NCBI RefSeq assembly: GCF_027596085.1
Contig: NC_072472.1
Span: forward strand, 19,700,680-19,764,679
DNA: 64,000 bases
Direction of reading: 5' to 3'
From: Anoplopoma fimbria
Lineage: Eukaryota; Chordata; Actinopteri; Perciformes; Anoplopomatidae
Part shown: one piece after another, positions 1 through 43,054 of the stretch
Layout: each line of letters opens with the position of its first letter
How positions within the stretch are numbered: position 1 is the stretch's first letter
The notes under the pieces: generated by a model
What the model was told of the DNA's origin: nothing
Seen by the model: the letters and a program-made list of their open reading frames with translations, nothing else
Databases searched by the model: none
Program-made: the position numbers and the translations under genes

Positions 1-795
1 GTTGGCCAGATCAAGAACACTCTCCAGGAGGTAGGCATATCTGTGTCAAAGTCAACAATCAAGAGAAGCCTTCACCAGAGTAAATACAGAGGGTTCACCA
101 CAAGATGTAAACCATTGGTGAGCCTCAAAAACAGGAAGACCTAGAGTTTGCCAAAAAACATCTAAAAAAGCCTGTACAGTTCTGGAACAACATCCTATGG
201 ACAGATGAGGCAAAGATCAACTTGGACCAGAATGATGGAAAGAGAAGAGTATGGAGAAGGGAAGGAACTGCTTATGATCCAAAGCATACCACCTCATCAG
301 TGAAGCATGGTGGTGGTGGTAGTGTTATGGCATGGCCATGTATGGCTGCCAATGGAACTGGTTCCCTCATATTTATTGATGATGTGACTGCTGACAAAAG
401 CAGCAGGATGAATTCTGAAGTGTTTCGGGCAATATTATCTGCTCATATTCAGCCAAATGCTTCAAAACTCATTGGACGGCGCATCACAGTGCAGATGGAC
501 AATGACCCGAAGCATACTGCAAACGCAACCAAAGAGTTTATCAAGGCAAAGAAGTGGAATGTTCTGCAATGGCCAAGTCAATCACCTGACCTAAATCCAA
601 TTGAGCATGCATTTCACTTGCTGAAGACAAAGCTGAAGGGAAACAGCCCAAGGAACAAGCAGGAACTGAAGACAGTTGCAGTAGAGGCCTGGCAGAGCAT
701 CACCAGGGATGAAACCCAGCGTCTGGTGATGTCTATGGGTTCCAGACTTCAGGCTGTCATTGACTGCAAAGGATTTGCAACCAAATATTAAAAGT
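1..795 (+). pseudogene. Tc1-like transposase, 5'-truncated by window edge, frameshifted
   Basis: This is a DDE-type cut-and-paste transposase of the Tc1/mariner superfamily. The helix-turn-helix end is read in frame 1 from base 1 (VGQIKNTLQEVGISVSKSTI) up to a stop at about 139-141. The catalytic part continues in frame 3 ([37 protein letters not shown]) to a stop just after 788. The three catalytic acids expected for the family, D in WTDE, D in DNDPKHT and E in NPIEH, are all present. A net frame change near 137-142 breaks the gene, so it cannot encode a functional enzyme as it stands. The N-terminal start lies left of the window. No terminal inverted repeat was recognised at its right end; it abuts BEL/Pao sequence at about 800-820. 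Confidence 0.88.
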
Positions 796-799
796 GACA

Positions 800-1363
800 A
801 TTTGATTTATGATTGAAGAAGCTGGCTGCCCCTTGGAGAGCCCATCCTAGCCTGGTGTGTACTGCCAATGGGCCACCAGGGGGCCCCATGAGTATTGGCT
901 CTGTGGCTGTGATGAGATGAGCATAGTCTGAGCCGATGAGGACAAGAGAGCATGCATGATCAACAGACTGTAGTGGAATACCTCTGAGATGTTGATACTG
1001 TTCTTAGAGATGCTTTACAGGGTATGTGGCCAAGATCTTCTGCAGTGAATGCTTCATTGATAACATGCCTTTCAGTTGGCTGGTTGATATGGGAAATTTC
1101 AAAGGATATAGATGCTCCAATTAGTTGCACAATATCCTGTCTCACTGTGTGCAATGAGATGGTCTCAGGCAGAGTTGTGATGCCCAAAAATCAGCCAAGG
1201 GAAGCAGAATAGATCTATCTGCACCATCATCAAATACTTCATGGGTTTCAATGGTCCTTTCTCCATTGTAGAGACAGACATTGACAATTTTCAGCATGAC
1301 TTTATGGGAGTGATTGGGTTTGTCCATGTAAAGGAGCTCTGAGGGAGAGGAAGTATACATCAC
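800..1363 (-). pseudogene. BEL/Pao pol fragment: aspartic protease and start of RT
   Basis: The minus strand encodes a retropepsin-like segment with the active-site variant DDG (VFDDGADRSILLPLA), followed in another frame by HTVRQDIVQLIGASISF and NEAFTAEDLG, and finally by the RT-entry motif GPPGGP. Fish BEL/Pao polyproteins carry these blocks in this order. At least two frame changes separate them, so this is a relic. It normally sits between the gag zinc knuckle and reverse transcriptase, which matches its position here. Confidence 0.7.
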
Positions 1364-1444
1364 AGTGGCTGATTTGTTTGCATTTTCATCATAGAGAGGT
1401 GATGCTCCTTACAGATGTTACATGGCCTCTTTAAGGTGCATTTG

Positions 1445-1774
1445 TCTATTTTGTGTATTCTCCCATATTTATTACATCTCCCCTTCTTTTTGATTCATTC
1501 CATAATATCATTCTTTTTAGTTCTGTGCATGCACCAAGGAAATGGTCTCTGATATTACAATAGGGACAGTAAGGCTCAGGCATATTCACATTTACCTTTC
1601 CTTCGGTGTAGGCTCTTGGTGTGCTATCGCTCTCAGATGCTGTTGATAAGTAGACAGAGGAGACTTGTCTGGAGGGCTGCCGCTCCTTCCCAGTTTGTTA
1701 TCTTTCCTGTTTGGGGAGCTCTCTCTGATATGCGTTTTGCCCTTGACTTCTCTGTAGTCAGGTCGAAAGGTCAA
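1445..1774 (-). pseudogene. BEL/Pao gag C-terminal segment with CCHC zinc knuckle
   Basis: Reading leftward, the minus strand contains YCPYCNIRDHFLGACTELK (about 1570-1514), a CX2CX4HX4C zinc knuckle of the retroviral/retrotransposon nucleocapsid type, which binds genomic RNA. The hydrophilic Ser/Pro/Lys-rich stretch upstream (1774-1592) lies in another frame, so a frameshift separates them. A stop follows the knuckle at about 1446. Its position between gag ORF and protease fits a BEL/Pao element. Confidence 0.65.
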
Positions 1775-1801
1775 GGAGGATGTGCAATTTAAGAGGATGT
1801 A

Positions 1802-2677
1802 TTAATCCTGCCCAGTCAGAATGCCAGGACTAATACAGTGTTCAATAAATCCATCTCTATACTTCAGAGGGCGTTTACTGGGGAGTCTGTCAGCATGGGA
1901 GCCACATCTTAGTTCAGACCCATTAGGGCCCTCCAGGGACAGCAACATTCCCACCAGAGAATGAACAGAAAGGGAAAAAACATCAAAGGCTTCTACATCA
2001 CAAATGCAGATAATGGGGGAGTTCAATATTGCTCCAATCTCACTCTGAACAAGCAACCTTCGCTGACCATATTTGTTCCTGAAGTGCTAGGAGAGCAGTG
2101 GAATATGGTGTTGTATCATGCATGCTGAATCTAGCCAATTTGTTTGCTCCTGGGTGCTTAAGATGTTCTAAGAGAACCTGGTATTTATATTGCTAGATGG
2201 GGATGATTGTCAAGAAGGTTATCCAGAGCCATTTAAAGGAGGGTAAAATCAATCTCTCCATAAGCAGAGACTATGAACAGATCTATGACATGGGGGTTTG
2301 AGAATGTTGGTAAACAGATTGTGACTGCTGGGATGACATGACTTGCATTGGAGGTAGAATACCAGTGAAAGTGGGCTGTCCAGGGCCAGGCAACGATGCT
2401 ATATAACTAGGGGGTTGGACAGTGACCGGAGATGCAGGTACACGGTGAAAAGGCAGGGAAGAAGGTAGTACCTTGGCAGATGTATGGTGACTGAAAGAAG
2501 GTCAATTCTGGGTAGACACATGGCACATAGATAACAGTTCAGCTTGAGCAGTGGCTACAGAGGGCAAAGAGTAATTCTGGTCAGACCCTAAGCTTTGCTG
2601 TATTGTTTGAGGTATAGGAAGTTTCTGGGAGGTTCTAGGTAGTCCTCCTGGAAAGCCAAGTTGAGGAAGCGGGGGAG
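1802..2677 (-). other. Unassigned interior of the BEL/Pao relic
   Basis: This stretch lies between the gag-like open frame and the zinc-knuckle region and presumably held the middle of gag. Short frames remain on the minus strand, but I recognise no motif in them. There is no host-gene signal. Confidence 0.4.
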
Positions 2678-3394
2678 TTAAAGCAGAATGAGAGCGAAAG
2701 TCAGCATACCCAAGTTTTTGTAGGGGAGGAGTGAATATCCTGGAGGGCGGTAGATCATAAAAGGAAGAGGTGGCTCCATTTCCATGATGAGATGAGTAGT
2801 AGGATCAGAGGCTCCACCATGGTCTTGATATTCAGAGAGATTCTGTCTAATAAAACTGGAAACTAGCTGGGCCGACTCAAGCTCTTGTTCTTTGATATGG
2901 ATGCGTTGGTTCATGTCAACCTGTCTGACAATTCTCTCTCTCTCTTCTTGTCTATGCTGAGCTGCTCTGGCTTTCTCATCAATTGATTTACATTGCTCAT
3001 CAAGCTCCTTATCTTCTTGTCTTTGTCTTCTAAGCTCCTCCAGCTGATCTCTCCTCTCCTTTTCCTCGAGAATGCTGGCTTGGAGATCACTCAAATTAGA
3101 AGCATGGCTGCTCCTGGAACCCCTACTAACATGAGAGCGTGTAGGGAGACTAGAGGTTGACTTGGTGTAATGAGTCCTCTTACTGTAAGAACTTCGTAAG
3201 CCATGGGATGGTGTAATTGTCTTCTGCTGTGACATATGAATCCCATAGTAGTCAGGCGGGCACCTATCTCGTTTAGGTCTTGCTCCTGGGTCATGGCTGA
3301 TTGGCTTTGTGAGGGGTTTAGCAGGAGGAGATGGCCTAGGTGTGGTTTGTGACAATTCTGGGGTTACACCTTGGGATCCATCCCTGTTAATCAT
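2678..3394 (-). CDS. Gag-like ORF of the BEL/Pao element (238 aa, coiled coil)
   Basis: This is an open minus-strand frame of 238 codons that begins MINRDGSQG. Residues about 1-55 are Pro/Arg/Ser-rich with RPKRDRCPPDYYG. Residues about 55-95 are Ser/Arg-rich. Residues about 98-185 are strongly charged and predicted by eye to form a coiled coil (EEKERRDQLEELRRQRQEDK). The C-terminal tail has hydrophobic character. Position directly upstream of the knuckle and protease on the same strand, with TATAAATAG about 110 bp before the ATG, supports a gag or structural role in a BEL/Pao element. It is the longest intact piece of the relic. I would not claim it is expressed. Confidence 0.55.
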   Translation of the reverse strand: MINRDGSQGVTPELSQTTPRPSPPAKPLTKPISHDPGARPKRDRCPPDYYGIHMSQQKTITPSHGLRSSYSKRTHYTKSTSSLPTRSHVSRGSRSSHASNLSDLQASILEEKERRDQLEELRRQRQEDKELDEQCKSIDEKARAAQHRQEERERIVRQVDMNQRIHIKEQELESAQLVSSFIRQNLSEYQDHGGASDPTTHLIMEMEPPLPFMIYRPPGYSLLPYKNLGMLTFALILL

Positions 3395-3493
3395 CTGAAA
3401 TACATCATAATTAATTCAAAAGACACATGGAACACAAGACACTCAATCAAAGTGAAGGTGTTTGGAGACCAAGAGAAGGAAGTCTTCATCTAG

Positions 3494-3950
3494 GCTTCTA
3501 TTTATAAGGTGGGAGGTTCTACCATCAGTGTAGTGAAACACCACTTGGTGCCTCTAGTGGAGAGGAGGGCAAACAGCCTACAGTTTCTAACAGCTAGCAT
3601 GCTTCAGATGGTCTGCTGTTATTGGTTCAAGGCCACATGCTTTGTAAACTCCCAATTTCTCAATGGCATAGCACACTTCATCCGGTGTAATTAACCACAA
3701 ACATTATATATCGAAATAGAAATCACACATTATTTTGCTAAAGCTTTTTGGCCATGAATAAAATTAATAAATAATAAATCGCACATCATAATTCAATCTA
3801 GCATTCTTGTATTCACATTTTGTACCATGTCTTGCTTTTCCTGATAAAACCTATTTTTAACAGCTTCTTTGGCCTTTATATGGAGACACAGTCGTTGTAT
3901 GCCATGCTTCTGAGATATCATCGTTCATATACTCACAACAAATATACATG
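3494..3950 (-). mobile_element. LINE fragment, linker and start of reverse transcriptase (left half)
   Basis: On the minus strand, a block around 3686-3590 reads TPDEVCYAIEKLGVYKACGL followed by ITADHLKHA, which resembles the N-terminal part of a non-LTR reverse transcriptase ('...K..GLD.I..EHLK'). The 3950-3720 part has weaker similarity to the linker before RT. Many stops and frame changes are present. It continues across the Tc1-like insertion at 3951-5133 into the endonuclease part at 5134-5486 on the same strand, so the two pieces are probably one element. Confidence 0.6.
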
Positions 3951-5133
3951 TAAACTCACCGGCCACTTTATTAGTTACACCTTGCTAGTACCGGGTTGGA
4001 CCCCCTTTTGCCTTCAGAACTGCCTTAATTCTTTGTAGCACAGATTCAACAAGGTGTTGGAAACATCCCTCAAAGATTTTGGTCCATATTGACATGATAG
4101 CATCACGCAGTTGCTGCAGATTTGTTGGTTGCACATCCATGATGCGAATCTCCCGTTCCACCACATCCCAAAGGTGCTCTATTGGATTGAGATCTGGTGA
4201 CTGTGGAGGCCATTGGAGTACAGTGAACTCATTGTCATGTTCAAGAAACCAGTTTGAGATTATGTGAGCTTTGTGACATGGTGCATTATCCTGCTGGAAG
4301 TAGCCATCAGAAGATGGGTACACTGTGGTCATAAAGGGATGGACATGGTCAGCAACAATACTCAGGTAGGCCGGGGCGTTTAAACAATGCTCAATTGGTA
4401 CTAAGGGGCCCAAAGTATGCCAAGAAAATATCCCCCACACCATTACACCACCACCAGCCTGAACCGTTGATACAAGGCAGGATGGATCCATGCTTTCATG
4501 TTGTTTACGCCAAATTCTGACCCTACCATCTGAATGTCGCACTGAAATCGAGACTCATCAGACCAGGCAACGTTTTTCCAATCTTCTATTGTCCAATTTT
4601 GGCCTGTGCGAATTGTAGCCTCAGTTTCCTGTTCTTAGGTGACAGGAGTGGCACCCGGTGTGGTCTTCTGCTGCAGTAGCCCATCTGCTTCAAGGTTCAA
4701 CGTGTTGTGCGTTCAGAGATGGTATTCTGCATACCTTGGTTGTAACGAGTGGTTATTTGAGTTACTGTTGCCTTTCTATCATCTCGAACCACTTAGCCCA
4801 TTCTCCTCTGACATCAACAAGGCATTTTCGTCAACACAACTGCCACTCACTGGATATTTTCTCTATTTCAGACCATTCTCTTTAAACCCGAAAGACAGTT
4901 GTGCGTGATCAGCAGTTTTTGAAATACTCAGACCAGCCCATCTGGCACCAACAACCATGCCACGTTCAAAGTCACTTTCCCCATTCTGATGCTCGGTTTG
5001 AACTTCAGCAAGTCGTCTTCACCACGTCTAGATGCCTAAATGCATTGAGTTGCTGCCAACTGATTGGCTGATTAGCTATTTGTGTTAACAAGCAATTGAA
5101 CAGGTGTGCCTAATAAAGTGGCCGGTGAGTGTA
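3951..5133 (-). mobile_element. Tc1-like transposon with both terminal inverted repeats
   Basis: The left end reads TAAACTCACCGGCCACTTTA (3951-3970) and the right end, reverse-complemented, TACACTCACCGGCCACTTTA, followed by closely matching bases. The element is bounded by TA on both sides, the target-site duplication of Tc1/mariner transposons. Total length is about 1.18 kb. It carries one degenerate transposase gene on the minus strand. It sits inside a LINE fragment that resumes at 5134. Confidence 0.88.
3985..4900 (-). pseudogene. Tc1-like transposase of the 3951-5133 element
   Basis: The catalytic domain is open from about 4542 to 3985 (185 codons). It contains YFQQDNAPCHKAH with the second catalytic Asp and [15 protein letters not shown] with the Glu, ending KGGPTRY. 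The segment with the first Asp (AWSDESRFQ) lies just upstream at about 4572-4546 but in a different frame, so a small indel near 4541-4545 disrupts the gene. The N-terminal DNA-binding part (about 4900-4600) is further degraded. The order and spacing match a normal ~340-residue Tc1 transposase. Non-functional as read. Confidence 0.85.
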
Positions 5134-5486
5134 CATGCACTTTCTTTAATAAAATAGCTTATAAAAGCGAGCCTATTGAGGTATTCATCCTCATTTTGGT
5201 TACATCCATAAGCAGTGTAAACATTTAAAATTACAAAAACATTCTGTACAACTTTAATTGCTATACACCAGTCCACCTATAGCCTAATCACACTAATTGG
5301 TGGATCATATTTCTTATGCCACAGAATGGCAACCTCCTCAGATATTCTGCCACACACCATTTCCCTGCTTAGATCTGTTATGGATTCCCCTGCCCCATGA
5401 AAATTATTATTAACAGAATTAAGCTTATCTAGGTCCTGTTTAGCTAATAAAGTCTCTTGTATACACAAGATATTGGCGCTCTCCAT
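5134..5486 (-). mobile_element. LINE endonuclease fragment (right half of the split LINE)
   Basis: The minus strand encodes ANILCIQETLLAKQDLDKLN and then, after a frame change near 5280, DWCIAIK and VYTAYGCNQNEDEYL. This is the pattern of an APE-type LINE endonuclease, with QET carrying a catalytic Glu. The homology stops exactly at the Tc1 right terminus. Together with 3494-3950 this forms one LINE copy split by the transposon. I cannot assign the clade with certainty. Confidence 0.65.
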
Positions 5487-5847
5487 GAGCGTGTCAATAA
5501 CTATGCATCGCGCTTTGTCCCCAGTGCTCTGTCCCAGGGCTCTGGGCTGTATGATAGCAATTTCCGTGGCATGCTTCAGCGTGCAACCCTCCTTTATGGG
5601 GGTAACCCAAACAATGCTGTTTAATCTTGCATCAGCATTTCAGCGTTTTTATGCGTTGTTATCGTACGTAGATCCTTGCAGACATTTGTCTGCAATTACA
5701 TAGCCTGTTTCATGGTAGAGATGTACGTACTTAGACGCTTGATTTTCCCCAGCAGGCACGATCACTTAAAGCCTATAACACTTCCATCAACACAGGACAC
5801 CAGCTGAGGTTAAGAACAGTGTAAACACAAAGCTGATCTCTCCTCAG
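5487..5847. other. amot intron sequence upstream of the first visible exon
   Basis: No coding, repeat or RNA signal is recognised. The stretch ends in the acceptor of the first amot exon in the window (CTGATCTCTCCTCAG, 5833-5847). Confidence 0.5.
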
Positions 5848-38188
<32,341 letters not shown>

Positions 38189-39480
38189 CACCATGACATC
38201 AGGAAAAAAACATCTTCCATTTGAGTGATTGAAGGGCAGCTCTATCGACAAACAGAGCGACAGACATGTAAATCGGCTAATCATCCAAACCTGCAACAGA
38301 AAGGTTTGGTGGGTTAAGGAGTCACTGTTGACTGATTGACATAAAAATACATTTTCATACTCTTATGTTTACATGTGCATTTAATCAAACACATCCAGCC
38401 TGACTGGAGTTTTTACACATTTCCTTCATTCCTTCACTAAATCACTGTTTATCATCATCTGAGGAAAACTCTGAAATCAGAAGCAAAAAGCAGAAAAGCT
38501 ACGCCCCTTCATGTCTCATTTCATCTCAGCTCTTGCAGTTCTCTTAAATATGTTAATATGACATGGCAACTGGAACTTAAAAATGTAACGGATGTTCCTG
38601 TTTTTCTGATGCATTTTTGTATGATGCTTTTGGCCCTGTTTGAGGTTTAATGGAAGGTAATTAATCAAAATTGTATGCAAAACCCTTCTTAATTCAGTCT
38701 CCATGTATGCTCATAACAATTTACCAAGTTATAATTAATGTAATAAAAAATATATAAAAATGAATAGGCAAACCTGATATTCAATGTCTTCCTGTAAATT
38801 TAACATATCACAAATCCCCCCCAATTTGTTTTTACTTTTACATTTAAGGTGAAGGACATTTGTTTTTGTCACTGTTGAAAGATTTGCTGTGGTCAGTGAC
38901 TAAGGCTTTCTATTTATTTGCACTACCTTTTGACCTGGGAAGGGGGGCTTCCGCCATAGCAGCAGCACTGGCGTTTCAAAATATTTGGGCATATGCAATT
39001 TTTTCCTTTACTTAATGCAAGCAAAAAAAAAATAAAACTGGACTTGCTACAAGTGTTTAGCTGAAAGAGAAAACAGCATTTAACTTGGACACATGAGAGA
39101 TATGTAAACTTTTCAATAGTGTTGGTGGAAGCTCGTTGGACCAAAGATATCCACTACCGTTTTGTTTCATATATTGCACTACAAATGTTTTGAAGTGGTT
39201 TTTTTTTTTTTTTTTATATATATATTACTTTAAGATGTCTGACACTAGCTATTGTATTTGTGTGCAATGTTTTTTTTCAAACTGTTGTTAGCATGTCACG
39301 AGTGTAATGAGAAATGATGTAAACTGTAAAACATTCATAATTATTTACATTCGGTATGTACTGTAATGACCTGAATGGAACTGTGTGCCGTGGAAGGATC
39401 TGAGCGCTGAGCCTTTAAGCTGTTACATTTCATGAGCGATTGAATAATGAGTTGCCTTTCCGATAGCAGACTTGTTTTGC
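38189..39480 (+). other. amot: Probable amot 3' UTR and candidate poly(A) signals
   Basis: AT-rich sequence downstream of the stop, without long frames. AATAAA hexamers lie at 38742-38747 and 39031-39036; which one is used cannot be told from sequence. A T run at 39199-39217 and a short TA run follow. Confidence 0.45.
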
Positions 39481-41959
39481 TCAATGGTTGGACTCAGTAG
39501 CCTTGTATTCCACTTGCACAATCATCACATGGCTACTAGTACCTGAATTTGATGTTGCCTCCAGGCTGAAAAAGTTCCCTGAGTTAAAATGCAAAACCTG
39601 GGCCATGTACTACAAAGCAAGTTCAACATGCCAAGGGTATGTTTGGTTACCTGGCTTTACTGACACTAACAACCGCAATCCCGCTTAGCTGGTCCTACAA
39701 ATAAGTTAAACACATAATTCAGGACAAAACTAACACAGTTTCAACTGCCAAAAGCAGGAATGACCGCTTGCAATTAATTGCCTCCAGTGTGATATTGTAG
39801 ATAAACAGCTTTATAATATCACTGCCACATATAGGGCACTAGTAAATCTGACTATAATTACATGTATATTCTGTTAAAAGAATGTGTTGCTTAGATGTAT
39901 TCTTATGGTGTGTATAACAATATTTTAGCCTTATTCCTTCAGTGGCAACCCCAGGCAGTGTGAAACAAACTTGGGTGCAAATTAAAAATAAATATAAAAA
40001 CATAATTGAAAACGATAAGAGGATATCCTTTCAAAATGTATAATCTGAGCAAAGTAACGCAAGGCACTGCAACACACGGCTTAAGAAGATGACCATATGA
40101 GTGAATATAATAACAGAATCTTTAGTGATTTTCTTCTGTTTGCTCCAAAGTCAGATTCACACTGCTGGGGTTGCAGCTGAAAGAATAAGGCTGAAGCTTG
40201 TTACACAAGCCATAAGAGTACATCAGCAACGCATTCATTTAAAGGAATACAAATATGTAATTATAGTCTGATTTTAATGTTGTCATTATGGACAGTGAAT
40301 GTTATAAGCCTGTTCATTTACACATTCACACAGTATGCCATTTGTTGCAAGCTGTGCTTTCTGCATTTGTAAATTTAAACTGTGGTGCTTTTAGTCTGGA
40401 CTATGACTTTAACTTCTTCATATTTGTGTAATCTTAAGCGATCCATACAATATATATATATATACAGGAATGAGCCCAAAGTAAGACTTTGATTAACATT
40501 TCAACTGTTTTCTATGCAATATGAACTCTGAACTAAAAAAGCCGGAGGTTGGGGTGGAAGAGGCAAAGCTTTGCCAGCAGTAGGGTCTGTTACAGCATAG
40601 GTATAGAAAGGATCAGTGAGAAGGGAGTCATATTTAAATGGACTGCCTTTAGGTGAGAGTGAGCTGTGATTGGTGTGTGACAGATTTGAAACGATGATTC
40701 AATCGGCTGGCTGTCAGCTGGTAACAGCTGGAGGTGTATGACTTCCGTTTCGTGCATGAACTAACGTGATGCTTAATTTCCTGGCCAATGTAAAGAGCTT
40801 TTACATGGTTATGTAAAAACCCTTGGGAACAGAATGTTCACAAATATGTTCACAAATGGTTTCCATCACCAGCACATTATTAAGTGTCCTTTATGCTGGT
40901 AGTGTAAAATATCTATTTGCTTGTTGTTATGAGACATGTCAGGCTCACCCTAAATCTTGAAGACAATGGACCCTGTGGGAATTGTAAAACTTCAGGTGGG
41001 ATTGCTGCAGGATTTTGATGTTAGACTGCAACCTACACACGTCATTGCTTTTGGTTAGCAATGAGCCCACAATAAATGTTATGAGCCCAATACTACATGA
41101 ATCATTCCCTATAAGTAAAACCATGCTAAAATGTAGCTGCAAAGGCAGCCAAAAGTAATTTACGTTTATGTTGCTGCCTTGAAACACACATTTCACAGAA
41201 TTTTTTCTTGTGATATTACAGATATTTTGAGGACGAACCTTATTATTCAGACCAGAACATTTTAGGGCACAAAGATCTTTTCTTAGCTGATTGGCAAAAA
41301 TATTAAGCCAAATAACAAAATGATATACAGTTGGAATCAATTCAGTTCTGTGTAAATTTGATCAAAGCATGGCCTTGCCTGAGGTTGGAATATCTGTGGC
41401 TCTGATTAGACCTACAACAGGTTTCTAATTTGAGAGAGGACCAAAAAAAAAGTGATCTTCAAAATAAAGAAGGCGGAACCAGTGGCTTTTTGTCATGTAT
41501 GCTTATTAAAAGACTTGTTTTTAATGCTCGCCATTTCAAGCAACATTTCCGCAATGCACTCCTGAAAACTCAAAGGACCTATTGTTCTCCTAATGTTTTT
41601 TAATAGGGCTGAAAATGTATTAGTTTCACAATGGTACAAGACACACACACAACGTTGGTGTGCCTAATTGGATGATGTGGTTTAATATAAATTGAGGAAT
41701 GTTCTAAGAAAGAAGATTTCATATTAAATATCTTCAGTGTGAGTCAATATACTGTGCAATAATCTATCTGTTTACTCTGGCATTAGTACAGTATTTATAC
41801 AGTTCATTTCAAGTAATATTTCTACTATTCTATTCTTGCATTTTAAACACTTAATCATAGATCCCATTTTCAGCATTTATATTATTTACATTAATGTTAC
41901 ATACAGTAGTAAACTGTACATTTTTTCCCATATTTAAATCTTTCCATATTTATTGTTGT
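39481..41959. other. Intergenic sequence, largely unrecognised
   Basis: No coding sequence supported. (TA)n at about 40449-40464. A single GGGCCC-type fragment (AAAGGACCTATTGTTCTCCT) lies at 41571-41590. Confidence 0.45.
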
Positions 41960-42440
41960 TATACATTGTATTACAATGCACATATTATTACATACTTATT
42001 GTTACTCTATGTTCATATATATTTTTATTCTAGAATTGGAACAACTGTAACTACTTCCGTCCAGGGATCAATGTATTTCAGATTTTGACATATTCTCACA
42101 TCAGAGCAACTTCAGCCGAAGACTAACACCACAAGGTTCTACCTGTGGCTATTAAACTATACAACTCCTCCCCCTTCTGCAGGAAGGACAGCTAAATCGT
42201 CAGACACTTAAAACAACAATAACTACATCATGGGTAATATTACTTTTTTCAACAACATGGAATTTTACATTTCTATTTCATGTTCAACATTACATCTTAC
42301 ATTTCTATTTCATGTGCAAAATTTTTTTTTACTTTCAATATCACTGACAATATCATTCTTAATATCATGCTCAATATTACTTTTCTATTTTAGTTACTAT
42401 TAGGCACAGTATTTTTTTGTATTTTACCTCTTGTATTAAA

Positions 42441-42983
42441 CAGGCCTTATTATGCTATTTTCCGGGTGGATATTTTTATCTCAAGTTACAGTTACAACAT
42501 GTTGACATGTTAATGCTCATAATCCTCGTTTTTCTCATCCTGTCTGTCCTGCAGCACCTCTTCTCACTCTCTCTCTGAAATGCTCTGTTGTAGCGCTTGC
42601 TCCTCCCTCCAGAAAGCAAAGCTGCCCTGATTGGTCAGCTAGCCCGCTCTGTTGTGATTGGTCAACGTTTCACATTTCAAAAAACTCTTCCTCCAGAGCT
42701 TCAGCTCCGTCTCTCTCTTTTTTGTTGTTTGGGGGGGGGCCAAACTAACCGGAAGGAGTTTTACGTCACTTCCGTTACATTGTGACCTCATAAAGTTACG
42801 GAAGTGAAGGAGAGAATTCAATGGAGCCGTTTCAGGCAGATCAGGAGCAGTGATTCTGAGGGGGAGGGTAACTCCTTTTAGGTGTGGACCTCAGGTTTTA
42901 CATTCTACGGACCTTTTAAATGTAAAAATATATATAACACGCTGAAGAATAGGGAAAAAGTGGAAAAGCATAATAGGGCCACT
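42441..42983. mobile_element. Short TIR element (MITE-like), copy 1, with two CCAAT-type motifs
   Basis: The left end GGCCTTATTATGCTATTTTC and the right end (reverse-complemented AGTGGCCCTATTATGCTTTT) form an inverted repeat. The interior has CTGATTGGTCAGCTAGCCCG and GTGATTGGTCAACG, each an inverted CCAAT box. No transposase. A second copy lies at 60878-61473. This copy lacks about 190 bp present in the other but retains ~140 bp (about 42765-42905) that the other lacks. Confidence 0.75.
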
Positions 42984-43054
42984 TTAAATATTTTTTTTAT
43001 TTTACACTGGTGTCATTACTTTTTTTACACGTAATAATGGTTATTCTATTCATA

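Larger units (their letters stand above)
800..3510 (-). mobile_element. Degenerate BEL/Pao LTR retrotransposon (gag to early pol)
   Basis: On the minus strand the order is: a TATA-like motif (TATAAATAG, about 3504), a gag-like open frame (3394 to 2678), a zinc knuckle (about 1567-1528), a retropepsin-like stretch (about 1310-1240), then sequence typical of the start of BEL/Pao reverse transcriptase, including GPPGGPLAVHTRLGWALQG (about 895-830). This is the gag-protease-RT order of the superfamily. Most of RT, integrase and the 3' LTR are missing to the left, where the Tc1-like element begins. Frames are broken in several places. The BEL/Pao assignment rests on recognising the DDG protease and the adjoining RT entry motifs; clade is not resolved. 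Confidence 0.72.
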
